From the NCBI GenBank assembly GCA_900318835.1, contig ONLW01000004.1, forward strand, positions 61,580 through 125,579: a DNA stretch of 64,000 nt, written 5' to 3'. Below the pieces are notes generated by a model, which was not told the origin of the DNA, ran no database searches, and saw only the letters and a program-made list of their open reading frames with translations. Both the position numbers and the translations under genes were made by a program. Position 1 is the stretch's first letter; every line of letters starts with the position of its first letter. Origin of the DNA: an uncultured Bacteroidales bacterium. Lineage in GTDB: Bacteria > Bacteroidota > Bacteroidia > Bacteroidales > P3. Positions 1-7,179 of this stretch are shown here, piece by piece.

Positions 1-170
1 CCGCCGGTGCCGAACTCCAAGTGGCGGTAGAAACTCTCGTTGAGCTCATTTGGATTCTGCTCCGCCATGTCGCGGATGGCCTGTTTGGTGGCCTCGTCAT
101 ATGCTCCGTCAAGCCAGCCCTGGGCGTTCTGTTTGGCGCTTTCGTCGATGTTGAGGGTATTGATATTCAT
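1..170 (-). CDS. phosphohexomutase (phosphoglucomutase/phosphomannomutase family), N-terminal fragment
   Basis: Only the first 56 codons are in the window; the gene runs off the left edge on the minus strand. The start is the ATG at 168-170, and the peptide begins MNINTLNIDESAKQ. It reaches the motif LEFGTGG, which in alpha-D-phosphohexomutases is the N-terminal F-G-T-x-G segment ahead of the catalytic phosphoserine. The serine, metal and sugar loops lie outside the window, so substrate preference (glucose versus mannose phosphates) cannot be read. A weak minus-strand -7 match (TATCTTTT, 192-199) lies upstream. The gene is divergent from xerC. Family assignment is good; activity is inferred from family knowledge. 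Confidence 0.75.
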   Translation of the reverse strand, partial: MNINTLNIDESAKQNAQGWLDGAYDEATKQAIRDMAEQNPNELNESFYRHLEFGTG

Positions 171-237
171 GGTATATAGTATTTAATATTTAAAAGATAA
201 CTCGAAAACCTCTTTTTTATTGTGCGGCGAAAAAAAA

Positions 238-269
238 TTTGCACGGACGGGAAAAGTTGTGTATTTTTG
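238..269 (+). promoter_or_regulatory. Bacteroidota-type promoter of xerC-hpf
   Basis: TTTG at 238-241 and TATTTTTG at 262-269 match the Bacteroidota -33/-7 consensus (TTTG, TAnnTTTG) with a 20-base spacer. Transcription would start near 276, which excludes the upstream in-frame codon at 220 as a start and favours the ATG at 286. Confidence 0.75.
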
Positions 270-285
270 CAAAATCAATGAGGAG

Positions 286-1191
286 ATGAAAGTCAACGAG
301 GCCATAGAACGATTCCATAATTACATTGCCAATGAGCGACGTATGGCGGCAGGAACGGTACGCAACTACGTTACCGACCTGAGGGATTTCTCCCTGTGGC
401 TTGAGGAGCAGGGGGTGACCGACCTCGACGAGGTTACGGCCCGCGAGGTGCGCTCGTGGCAGATGGAGCACATGGATCGTGGCGAGAACCCCGGTACCGT
501 CAAGCGGCGCCTCTCGTCGCTTAGCAGTTGTTTCCGCTACCTGCGGCGGCACAACCTCTTCGATTCCGATATTATGGCCAAGGTCTCTGCACCCCGCCAG
601 CCCAAGCGTCTACCCATCTTCTTCAAGGAGGGAGAACTGGAACACCTCTACGACGAGGGTCTCTTCCCCGACGACTTCATCGGGCGGCGCGACCGCCTCA
701 TGCTCCGCATGCTCTACGAGACCGGCATCCGCCGCTCTGAGTTGGCAGGACTCAAAATCCAATCGGTCGACATCTCTTCTTTAACCATCAAAGTGTTGGG
801 AAAGAGGAATAAGGAAAGAATTGTTCCGATAGAATCTGAACTGGCACACAATATTTCGGAATATCTTGCGTTAAAGGAGCAGGAAAAAGGAGCAAGCGAA
901 TGGCTCTTCGTGGGTCGCAAAGGTGGTCAGATCACCGTGGAGGACATCTATCAAACGGTAAAGAAATATATGGCTCTCCTCTCCAATGCCGACCGCATTA
1001 GCCCCCACGTGTTCCGCCACAGCTTCGCCACTCATATACTGAACGAGGGAGGCAACATACAGGCCATCAAAGAACTGCTCGGCCACACCAAGTTGGAGAC
1101 CACGGAGATATACACCCATGTCACCCGCGAGCACCTCAAAGAGGTCTACACCACCGCCCACCCACGGGCCGCAAAAACGAAAAGGAAATAA
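286..1191 (+). CDS. xerC: tyrosine recombinase XerC/XerD
   Basis: A 301-aa site-specific recombinase. Residues 1 to about 90 form the SAM-like core-binding domain (MKVNEAIERFHNYI...). The catalytic domain follows with all expected residues: R in TGIRRSELAGLK, K in VLGKRNKERIVPI, H-x-x-R in PHVFRHSFATH, H in LLGHTK and the nucleophile Y in TTEIYTHV. Family members of this length resolve chromosome dimers at dif with FtsK. The start at 286 is chosen because the promoter -7 box ends at 269; longer frames begin upstream of the promoter. The gene is followed 35 bases later by hpf, which is probably cotranscribed. No integrase-specific N-terminal domain or att-like repeats are seen, so this looks like the housekeeping enzyme and not a phage or ICE integrase. 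XerC and XerD cannot be separated by eye. Confidence 0.9.
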   Translation: MKVNEAIERFHNYIANERRMAAGTVRNYVTDLRDFSLWLEEQGVTDLDEVTAREVRSWQMEHMDRGENPGTVKRRLSSLSSCFRYLRRHNLFDSDIMAKVSAPRQPKRLPIFFKEGELEHLYDEGLFPDDFIGRRDRLMLRMLYETGIRRSELAGLKIQSVDISSLTIKVLGKRNKERIVPIESELAHNISEYLALKEQEKGASEWLFVGRKGGQITVEDIYQTVKKYMALLSNADRISPHVFRHSFATHILNEGGNIQAIKELLGHTKLETTEIYTHVTREHLKEVYTTAHPRAAKTKRK

Positions 1192-1214
1192 AAACAACAA
1201 CCCATTAACATAAA

Positions 1215-1221
1215 AAGGAGG
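1215..1221 (+). promoter_or_regulatory. strong Shine-Dalgarno sequence of hpf
   Basis: AAGGAGG lies five bases before the hpf ATG (1227). None of the other starts in the window that I inspected has such a site at a functional distance, as expected for Bacteroidota, where Shine-Dalgarno use is rare. This makes the site notable and fixes the hpf start. Confidence 0.7.
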
Positions 1222-1226
1222 ATATT

Positions 1227-1514
1227 ATGAACACTATCATCAATTCGGTGAAATTCCGCGCCGACGAGAAACTCGAAAAATTCATCAACGACAAAGTCGC
1301 CAAGCTCGACCGCATGATTGACAACGCTGTGAAGTGCGAAGTGACCCTCAAGGTCGACAAGCCCGAAAGCGATAATAATAAGATTGCCGAAATCCGTCTC
1401 AATGTGCCTGGCAAGGACCTTTTTGTCACCAAGCAGGCCGACACTTTCGAGCAGGCTGTTGCCGACGGTGTCGACACCCTCAAGGTGCAGATTGAGAAAT
1501 ACAAGAACGCCTAA
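1227..1514 (+). CDS. hpf: ribosome hibernation-promoting factor, short HPF/RaiA family
   Basis: 95 aa, the length of the short single-domain form. The sequence fits the beta-alpha-beta-beta-beta-alpha fold: MNTIINSVKFRAD, a helix FINDKVAKLDRMID, strands CEVTLKV and IAEIRLNVPGKDLFV, and the C-terminal helix TFEQAVADGVDTLKVQIEK. Proteins of this family bind the 30S decoding region and stabilise idle ribosomes during slow growth. No C-terminal dimerisation domain of long HPF is present. It lies directly after xerC and is closed by a strong terminator, so xerC-hpf looks like a two-gene unit. The preceding perfect Shine-Dalgarno sequence is unusual for this phylum and may link its translation to ribosome state (inference). 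Confidence 0.9.
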   Translation: MNTIINSVKFRADEKLEKFINDKVAKLDRMIDNAVKCEVTLKVDKPESDNNKIAEIRLNVPGKDLFVTKQADTFEQAVADGVDTLKVQIEKYKNA

Positions 1515-1533
1515 ATTTCATTGATAGATACAG

Positions 1534-1568
1534 AGAAAGCCGCGGAATTCCCGCGGCTTTCTTTTTTT
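1534..1568 (+). terminator. rho-independent terminator after hpf
   Basis: A perfect 12-bp stem (AGAAAGCCGCGG at 1534-1545 with CCGCGGCTTTCT at 1551-1562), a 5-base loop, and a T run through 1568. It closes the xerC-hpf unit. The convergent tnaA gene ends at 1591, and the stem may also slow transcription from that side, although the minus strand lacks a T run. Confidence 0.9.
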
Positions 1569-1590
1569 ATCCAGACTTTCCTGAGGACAA

Positions 1591-2967
1591 TCAACCCAGT
1601 CTCTTGAACTGGCAGGTGAAGTGGCGCATCAGTTCGGCCTCCCAGGTGATCTCCAGACCGCGTTTGATGGTGTCGCGACGGTCGTAGACATTCTTGAGGG
1701 CGGCGGCGATGACGTCCATGTGGTTGTTGGTATACACGCGGCGCGGGATGCAGAGACGAACGAAGTCGTTGCCACCGAAGCGGTTCTCACGGGTCACGGG
1801 GTCACGGTCGGCCAGCACATAGCCGATCTCGCAGGCGCGGATACCGGCCTCGAGGTAGAGCTCGCAGGTGAGGGTCTGGGCGGGGAACTCCTCTTTCGGG
1901 ATGTTGGTGAGCACCTTGTCGGCGTCGACGAAGATGGCGTGGCCACCGGCGGGACGCTGGTAGGGGATGCCGTACTCGTCGAGTTTCTGGGCGAGGTAGT
2001 GAACCTGTTTGATGCGGGTCTCAACCATTTCGAATTCAATGTTCTCCTTCAGACCGACGGCCAGGGCGTCCATGTCGCGTCCGTTCATGCCGCCGTAGGT
2101 GAGGAAGCCCTCGAAGGGGATGCAGAACATCTTGGCACCTTCGTACCACTCTTTCTTTCTGGTGGCGATGAAGCCGCCCATGTTGACGAGGGCGTCCTTC
2201 TTGGCGCTCATGGTCATGCTGTCGGCATAGCCGAACATCTCCTTGCAGATCTCGCGCAGGGTCTTGTTCTCGTAGCCTTTTTCGCGGGTCTTGATGAAGT
2301 AGGCGTTCTCGATGAAGCGGGCGCTGTCGATGTTGACGGGCACACCGTATTTGTGGCAGAGCTCGCAGGTCTCGCGGATGTTCTGCATGCTGACAGGCTG
2401 GCCGCCGACGGTGTTGTTGGTGACGGTGAGGACCATGAAGGGGACGTTGCCCTTGTTCTCCTGCAGCACATTCTCCAACTTGGCGAGGTCGACGTTACCT
2501 TTGAAGGGAACCTCGAGCTGGGTGTCGTAGGCCTCGGCGACGGTGACGTCGATGGCGAAAGCCTTGCGGCTCTCGATGTGGCCCTTGGTGGTGTCGAAGT
2601 GGGCGTTGCCAGGGATAATCATGCCGGGTTTCACGAGGTAGCTGAACAGCACGTTCTCGGCTGCACGGCCCTGGTGGGTGGGGATAACATACTCGAAACC
2701 GGTGATTTCGGTGATGGTGTCCTTCATGTGGTAGAACGAGCGGGCGCCGCCGTAGCTCTCGTCGCCCTGCATCATGGCGGCCCACTGGCGGTCGCTCATG
2801 GCGCCGGTGCCGGAGTCGGTGAGCAGGTCAATGTAGACGTAATCGCTCTTCAGCATGAAGACGTTCTGGTGGGCCTCGTTGAGCCATTTCTCGCGCTGCT
2901 CGCGGGTGCTTTTCTTGATGGGCTCAACCATCTTGATTTTCCAAGCTTCTGCAAAGGGAAGTTCCAT
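1591..2967 (-). CDS. tnaA: tryptophanase (L-tryptophan indole-lyase)
   Basis: 458 aa, the normal length of this PLP-dependent lyase, which converts tryptophan to indole, pyruvate and ammonia. Recognisable segments are IDLLTDSGTGAMSD, PTHQGRAAENVLFSY, DSARFIENAYF, the PLP-lysine region SMTMSAKKDALVNMGGF and the C-terminal RLCIPRRVYTNNHMDV. The C-terminal half (GGHAIFVDADKVL, ADRDPVTRENRFGG) resembles Bacteroides tryptophanases more than tyrosine phenol-lyases, but the two are close relatives, so substrate is inferred. It is transcribed alone toward hpf. A minus-strand -7 box at 3188-3195 would give a leader of about 210 bases. I saw no TnaC-like leader peptide. Confidence 0.92.
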   Translation of the reverse strand: MELPFAEAWKIKMVEPIKKSTREQREKWLNEAHQNVFMLKSDYVYIDLLTDSGTGAMSDRQWAAMMQGDESYGGARSFYHMKDTITEITGFEYVIPTHQGRAAENVLFSYLVKPGMIIPGNAHFDTTKGHIESRKAFAIDVTVAEAYDTQLEVPFKGNVDLAKLENVLQENKGNVPFMVLTVTNNTVGGQPVSMQNIRETCELCHKYGVPVNIDSARFIENAYFIKTREKGYENKTLREICKEMFGYADSMTMSAKKDALVNMGGFIATRKKEWYEGAKMFCIPFEGFLTYGGMNGRDMDALAVGLKENIEFEMVETRIKQVHYLAQKLDEYGIPYQRPAGGHAIFVDADKVLTNIPKEEFPAQTLTCELYLEAGIRACEIGYVLADRDPVTRENRFGGNDFVRLCIPRRVYTNNHMDVIAAALKNVYDRRDTIKRGLEITWEAELMRHFTCQFKRLG

Positions 2968-3187
2968 AATTTTATGTTTTTAATTATTAATAATATGTTA
3001 AAAATTCATAAATATAATCAATGGAGGCCAAATCTGGCTCTCTTTCGAGTCGAAAAAAGAAAGATTGCGTAGCAACTTTCAACTTTCAACTTTTAATTTT
3101 TAACTAAAATAAACGTCTCTCTTCTTGATATTTAAGAAGAGTTTATGGAGAGTCATATGAGGATTATAGGCAGTCATATCACGGCTG

Positions 3188-3195
3188 CAAATATA
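3188..3195 (-). promoter_or_regulatory. -7 box of the tnaA promoter
   Basis: Reads TATATTTG on the minus strand, a full TAnnTTTG match, followed on that strand by C as usual. No exact TTTG -33 box is seen at the right distance; the sequence there is A/T-rich. Transcription would start near 3181. Confidence 0.55.
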
Positions 3196-3337
3196 CAAAA
3201 AAATTCTTTTCCTGAAAAAAATCCTGTCACATCCCTATCAAAAGCAATCGGGGGGGGCTGTACACGCAACATAATCTCTTAAATATTGTTAAATCCCCAT
3301 TATTATCCATTAGCTAACTCTTACAAAATCAATGCTT

Positions 3338-3392
3338 GAGTAATGGTAGAGTAATGGTAGAGTAATGGAAGAGTAAGAGAAGAGTAAGAGAA
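3338..3392. repeat. 11-bp tandem array A
   Basis: Exactly five 11-bp units: GAGTAATGGTA twice, GAGTAATGGAA once, then GAGTAAGAGAA twice. A CTCTTAC at 3319-3325 can pair with GTAAGAG inside the last units. On the opposite strand the unit (phase CCATTACTCTA) resembles the units of arrays B to E. It lies upstream of the promoter of the first YGGG gene. Confidence 0.85.
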
Positions 3393-3526
3393 GGTGTTTT
3401 AAAGGTCTGAGAATCAAGGGGTGTTTTTCTGATTATGTTAAGTAGAAAAATGGACCTTTTTTCAGTTCCGGAATGGGGTGGGAGAGGGCTTTCTTTTATG
3501 GTTTTCGTTTTTTTCAAAAAAAAATG

Positions 3527-3534
3527 TATATTTG
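3527..3534 (+). promoter_or_regulatory. -7 box upstream of the first giant-protein operon
   Basis: TATATTTG, a full match, followed by C. The -33 region is only a near match (TTTC/TTTT in a T-rich run). Transcription would begin near 3541, exactly where the leader hairpin starts. A second TATCTTTG at 3692-3699 lies close to the start codon and is an alternative that would give an almost leaderless mRNA. Confidence 0.6.
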
Positions 3535-3540
3535 CATTAT

Positions 3541-3589
3541 CAACCACAATGGCCATGCACCCGACAAGTGCCTGAGCGATTGTGGGTTG
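3541..3589 (+). promoter_or_regulatory. hairpin at the 5' end of the mRNA leader
   Basis: CAACCACAAT (3541-3550) pairs with ATTGTGGGTTG (3579-3589) with one bulged G, and GCAC (3557-3560) pairs with GTGC (3568-3571) inside it. It begins at the predicted transcription start. The other giant genes also have hairpins in their leaders. Confidence 0.55.
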
Positions 3590-3723
3590 GTGTTTATGAT
3601 AACAAATAAATATAGATAAAATTTATAAATATTCGCCTATATATGCGCCCTTGCACGCGCAAAGGAGTTGGGTTGGTAAAGTGAGCGAGATTATCTTTGG
3701 CGATATCGATGTTGCCAAAAAAA

Positions 3724-6700
3724 ATGAAACAAACCACACCAAAAAAAGATCAAGTGACACACGATAATCAGGGAAGAAAGTTTGTGCTGCGGAAGCATCT
3801 CCGCGCGATGGCTTTAGTGGCGCTGATGCTGCCGATGGCGACATGGGCCGACCCGACAGAGATAACGGACCTGTCTTCCATAGGCGCTTCGGGAGATTAT
3901 ATCATTAAGAGTGACATCGACGCCTCAGGCTTCTCCGCCAGCATCGTCTCCTTCAGCGGCACGTTGACAGCCCAGGCCAAGGCCGACGGCACCTTTCCCG
4001 TCATTACGGGTCTGAAGAAGCCCCTTTTCACCACCTGCACCAACGCCACCATCAGCAACATCATGCTGAAGAATGTGACCATCAGCCAGGCGGGCATTGT
4101 CGGTGCCATTTGCGGCACTGCTGACGGTACCACACGCATCTATAATTGCGGCATCCTGCCCTCGGCCTATAACCACCCTGCTGACAACCGCTCCACCGTG
4201 GCCAGTACCGACAACTACTGCGGCGGCCTTGTGGGCAAGCTCGACGGCTACGCCCGCGTCATCAACTGCTTCTCCTACGCCGACATCACCGGCGGCACCG
4301 TCCGTGCCGGCATCGTGGGCTACAACAACTATGCCTCGAAGATTGTTGACAATAATGCAAGTGGTGTCCGCACCATGGTGATGCATTGCATGTTCTATGG
4401 CGATATCAGCCGGAGCGACAACAATTTCTACCCCATCTATGGTGGTTTGAAGATCAGCAATGAGGAAAAGGTGGGTAATGAGCAAAGCAAGTTGAACAAC
4501 TACAACTACTTCCTTTTCGAGGCACCCTATAGCACGTTTATCCAGGCAAACAACTACAACTGCGCCTTGGCCGCCGAGGAGCGCTTCCTGGTGCGTTTCG
4601 AGTTCTACCGCTACCTGCTGAATTCCACACGTGAACTGGCGGCTTTCTATGTCGACCCCTCTCCCACGACCTTCAGACCTACGGGGTCAACCACAGATCA
4701 CAAGCGCTATAACTCTGCCCTGATAGCCAAGTGGGTTCTCGACAAGACCATGGCACCCTATCCCATCCTGAAGGTGCCGGGATACTACCCCTCGGTGGTG
4801 AACTACGACCCTGCCAATACCTTCGACCCGGAGACGGGCACCAATGTGGCCCGCACCGCTGTCACCGTCGGCAACAAGGGCAAGAATCTGGGTACCATGA
4901 CGGTGAACATCAGCGTTGGCAGCGGAGCACCTACGGGTGCCGCCATCAAGTCGGGCAAATCACAGATTACCCTCCAGCGCACCGACAAGGATACCTCCAA
5001 TTTCAACTTCAACTACGACAAGGTGCAGCTGCCCTACTACAGCGAGGTGGGCACCGGTAACTGTACGAAGAACAAGGTGGTGACGGGATGGAAAATTACT
5101 GGCATGACGGGTGGTACACAAGGCACCTTCTCGACCAGTGCGGATGCCCCAGGCTACAATTTCGCCGACCGCAGCACCTATGCCAAGGACCTCTTTTCCG
5201 TGAATAGACAGGTCTTCTCGCAGGGAGCCTATTTCAATGTCCCCGACGGTGTTACCGCCATCACCATCGAGCCCTACTGGGGCACGGCGGTCTACCTGAG
5301 CGATGCCGACTTTGACTGTTGGGGCTACGACGAGTCGAAAAACATTGGCGGTTTCGGACATCGTTACGAGAACGGGAAGACATACACCATTTGTGGCGAC
5401 GGCCAGGTGGTGTACACCACTCTCACCAATGCCCTTGCCCAGCTTTCGAGTAACAAGACGGTTTATGACCAAGCCGTTGTACTGGTTGGCAATTATCACC
5501 GCAGGCAGACAGAGCAGAAATGGGGAGAAACCAAAGCCTTCACCATCACGTCGGTGGATCAGGACGAAGATTTGGAACCCGACTTCAGCTACATCTTCAA
5601 CAGCGGCAAGCAGTTTGCCCATCCTCCCATCCGTTTCGACTTTGTCAATGTGCCCGGCACCGCCATGGCGCACAAACTGACCAGTACGACATATATGGGT
5701 ATCATGGGTAACCACAAGTGGAGAGGATGGCTTGAGGTCACCAACACCTGCAACATCCGTTTCTCGCAGTTGGAATACGACAGTGAGAACAAGACCAACG
5801 GCCAGTTCCCCGTCATCCTGCTGGGGGGCGTGGTGGAGCAGATGGTCTCCACCAACGGTTCGGAGGGGTCGGTGGAGAATACACTCTACTTCCATGTAGG
5901 AGGCAACGCCTGGTTCAAGCTGTTCAACAACGGATGCCATATCGACAAAACAAAAACCAAGACCCACCGCATCCCTATTTCGGTGACCGGGGGCGAGTAT
6001 GAGAAGTTCTATCTTTCGGGTTACTTCCAGGAAGCAGCTCCCGTCTATGCCGAGAATGCCGAATGCTACATCGACGGTGGCCGTTTTGGAGAGTTGGCGG
6101 GCTCGGGACAGGAGCTCATCAATGGCAACGTGACATGGCTTGTCAACCATGCCGACATCACCGACTTCTACGGCGGTGGCATCAACGACAAGAATCCCAT
6201 TACGGGCAATATTGACATTACCATCAAAAATAGCCGTGTGGGACGATATTGCGGCGGTCCGAAATTTGGGAACATGGCATCCGGCAAGACCCTCAATACC
6301 ACCGCCACAGGGTGTACTTTTGGTACTTTTTTTGGCGCCGGATACGGCGGCACAGCTCTTGTCAGGAGGAATACGTTTAACCAGTATCAAACCCTCACCT
6401 ACAGTTGGAATAGCGGCATTGTTACCACTTTCACCACCAGCAATGGCGGCAACCAACGTGGAAAATATGATGCCTCCTACGGTATTGCCGTCAACTATGA
6501 GTATGAGAACTTCGAAGGATCGAATGATAAGACGGTAGGGCGCTTCTATGTTAACTATGCTTCGCTTTCCGTCGCGCAGGTGAACGACGTCACTTCGACC
6601 CTCACGGGCTGCACAGTTACCAACAATTTTTATGGTGGCGGCAGTTTGGGCAAGGTGGCAGGCTCTGTCTCTTCGACGCTCACCGACTGCATGGTGGGAG

Positions 6701-7146
6701 GGAATGTCTTCGGTGCGGGTTATTCGGTAACTGTCCCCACAGCCACTGTCTACAATAATGCAGGATTCAGCACCGAGCCTTTTTACAGTTATCTGACGGG
6801 CGTCTTTACCAAGGGCGTACCTCCAGCAATGAGGGAGTTTACATGGGAGCACCGCGATGTTGTCAACAGTAGCGGAACGGCATTCAACGATGAGGAGGGG
6901 AAGGTGTACACTCAGGTTGTCTTTAGCGATTTTGGCCGCGTGGCACAGAATGTCACCCTCCTTATCAAGACTAGCGATTCGGGGACGACCATCATCAATG
7001 GCAGCGTTTACGGCGGTGGCGATGAGAGTGCCGTCAGCGGCACCACGACGGTAACCGTGACGGGCAATACTCATGTCACGGGCAATGTCTTCGCTGGTGG
7101 CAACAAAGGTGAAGTCAGCGGCGCCGCCACAGTGACCATACAATAA
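3724..7146 (+). CDS. exported GLUG-like/YGGG-repeat protein, paralogue 1
   Basis: 1140 aa. A long basic N-region and hydrophobic stretch MALVALMLPMATWA form a signal peptide, cleaved near residue 42. Residues from about 95 to 230 hold GLUG-like turns (GAICGTADGTTRIYNC, CGGLVGKLDGYARVINC). The middle (about 230-960) is not recognised. The last 180 residues are YGGG-type repeats (NNFYGGGSLGKVAGS, GSVYGGGDESAVSG, GNVFAGGNKGEVSG). The protein ends abruptly in TVTIQ with no T9SS sorting domain or LPxTG-like anchor. It aligns over its whole length with the next gene, so the pair is a tandem duplication. Starts at 3709 or TTG 3697 are possible; 3724 avoids the promoter-like TATCTTTG at 3692. Function unknown; surface adhesin or structural role is inferred. 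Confidence 0.8.
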   Translation: MKQTTPKKDQVTHDNQGRKFVLRKHLRAMALVALMLPMATWADPTEITDLSSIGASGDYIIKSDIDASGFSASIVSFSGTLTAQAKADGTFPVITGLKKPLFTTCTNATISNIMLKNVTISQAGIVGAICGTADGTTRIYNCGILPSAYNHPADNRSTVASTDNYCGGLVGKLDGYARVINCFSYADITGGTVRAGIVGYNNYASKIVDNNASGVRTMVMHCMFYGDISRSDNNFYPIYGGLKISNEEKVGNEQSKLNNYNYFLFEAPYSTFIQANNYNCALAAEERFLVRFEFYRYLLNSTRELAAFYVDPSPTTFRPTGSTTDHKRYNSALIAKWVLDKTMAPYPILKVPGYYPSVVNYDPANTFDPETGTNVARTAVTVGNKGKNLGTMTVNISVGSGAPTGAAIKSGKSQITLQRTDKDTSNFNFNYDKVQLPYYSEVGTGNCTKNKVVTGWKITGMTGGTQGTFSTSADAPGYNFADRSTYAKDLFSVNRQVFSQGAYFNVPDGVTAITIEPYWGTAVYLSDADFDCWGYDESKNIGGFGHRYENGKTYTICGDGQVVYTTLTNALAQLSSNKTVYDQAVVLVGNYHRRQTEQKWGETKAFTITSVDQDEDLEPDFSYIFNSGKQFAHPPIRFDFVNVPGTAMAHKLTSTTYMGIMGNHKWRGWLEVTNTCNIRFSQLEYDSENKTNGQFPVILLGGVVEQMVSTNGSEGSVENTLYFHVGGNAWFKLFNNGCHIDKTKTKTHRIPISVTGGEYEKFYLSGYFQEAAPVYAENAECYIDGGRFGELAGSGQELINGNVTWLVNHADITDFYGGGINDKNPITGNIDITIKNSRVGRYCGGPKFGNMASGKTLNTTATGCTFGTFFGAGYGGTALVRRNTFNQYQTLTYSWNSGIVTTFTTSNGGNQRGKYDASYGIAVNYEYENFEGSNDKTVGRFYVNYASLSVAQVNDVTSTLTGCTVTNNFYGGGSLGKVAGSVSSTLTDCMVGGNVFGAGYSVTVPTATVYNNAGFSTEPFYSYLTGVFTKGVPPAMREFTWEHRDVVNSSGTAFNDEEGKVYTQVVFSDFGRVAQNVTLLIKTSDSGTTIINGSVYGGGDESAVSGTTTVTVTGNTHVTGNVFAGGNKGEVSGAATVTIQ

Positions 7147-7179
7147 TAGTTTGGGGTTTTGTTTGAGAAAAAAACATTT

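Larger units (their letters stand above)
2968..3723. other. intergenic region between divergent tnaA and the YGGG operon
   Basis: About 755 bp without a credible gene. From the left it holds the tnaA leader with an 8-bp hairpin (CTCTTCTT at 3119-3126 with AAGAAGAG at 3134-3141), tandem CAACTTT heptamers near 3074-3094, a minus-strand -7 box (3188-3195), a G8 tract (3250-3257), an 11-bp tandem array (3338-3392), and the promoter and structured leader of the next gene (3527-3723). Confidence 0.7.

Noticed and set aside
286-1191. The tyrosine recombinase as the integrase of a mobile element carrying the giant genes.
   Set aside because: Length, motifs and coupling to hpf fit a housekeeping Xer recombinase. 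No att-like repeats, relaxase or phage genes are seen, and tnaA separates it from the accessory block.
1621-3072. A 483-codon plus-strand frame opposite tryptophanase.
   Set aside because: The minus-strand frame is an unmistakable tryptophanase; the opposite frame is compositionally biased and has no family resemblance.
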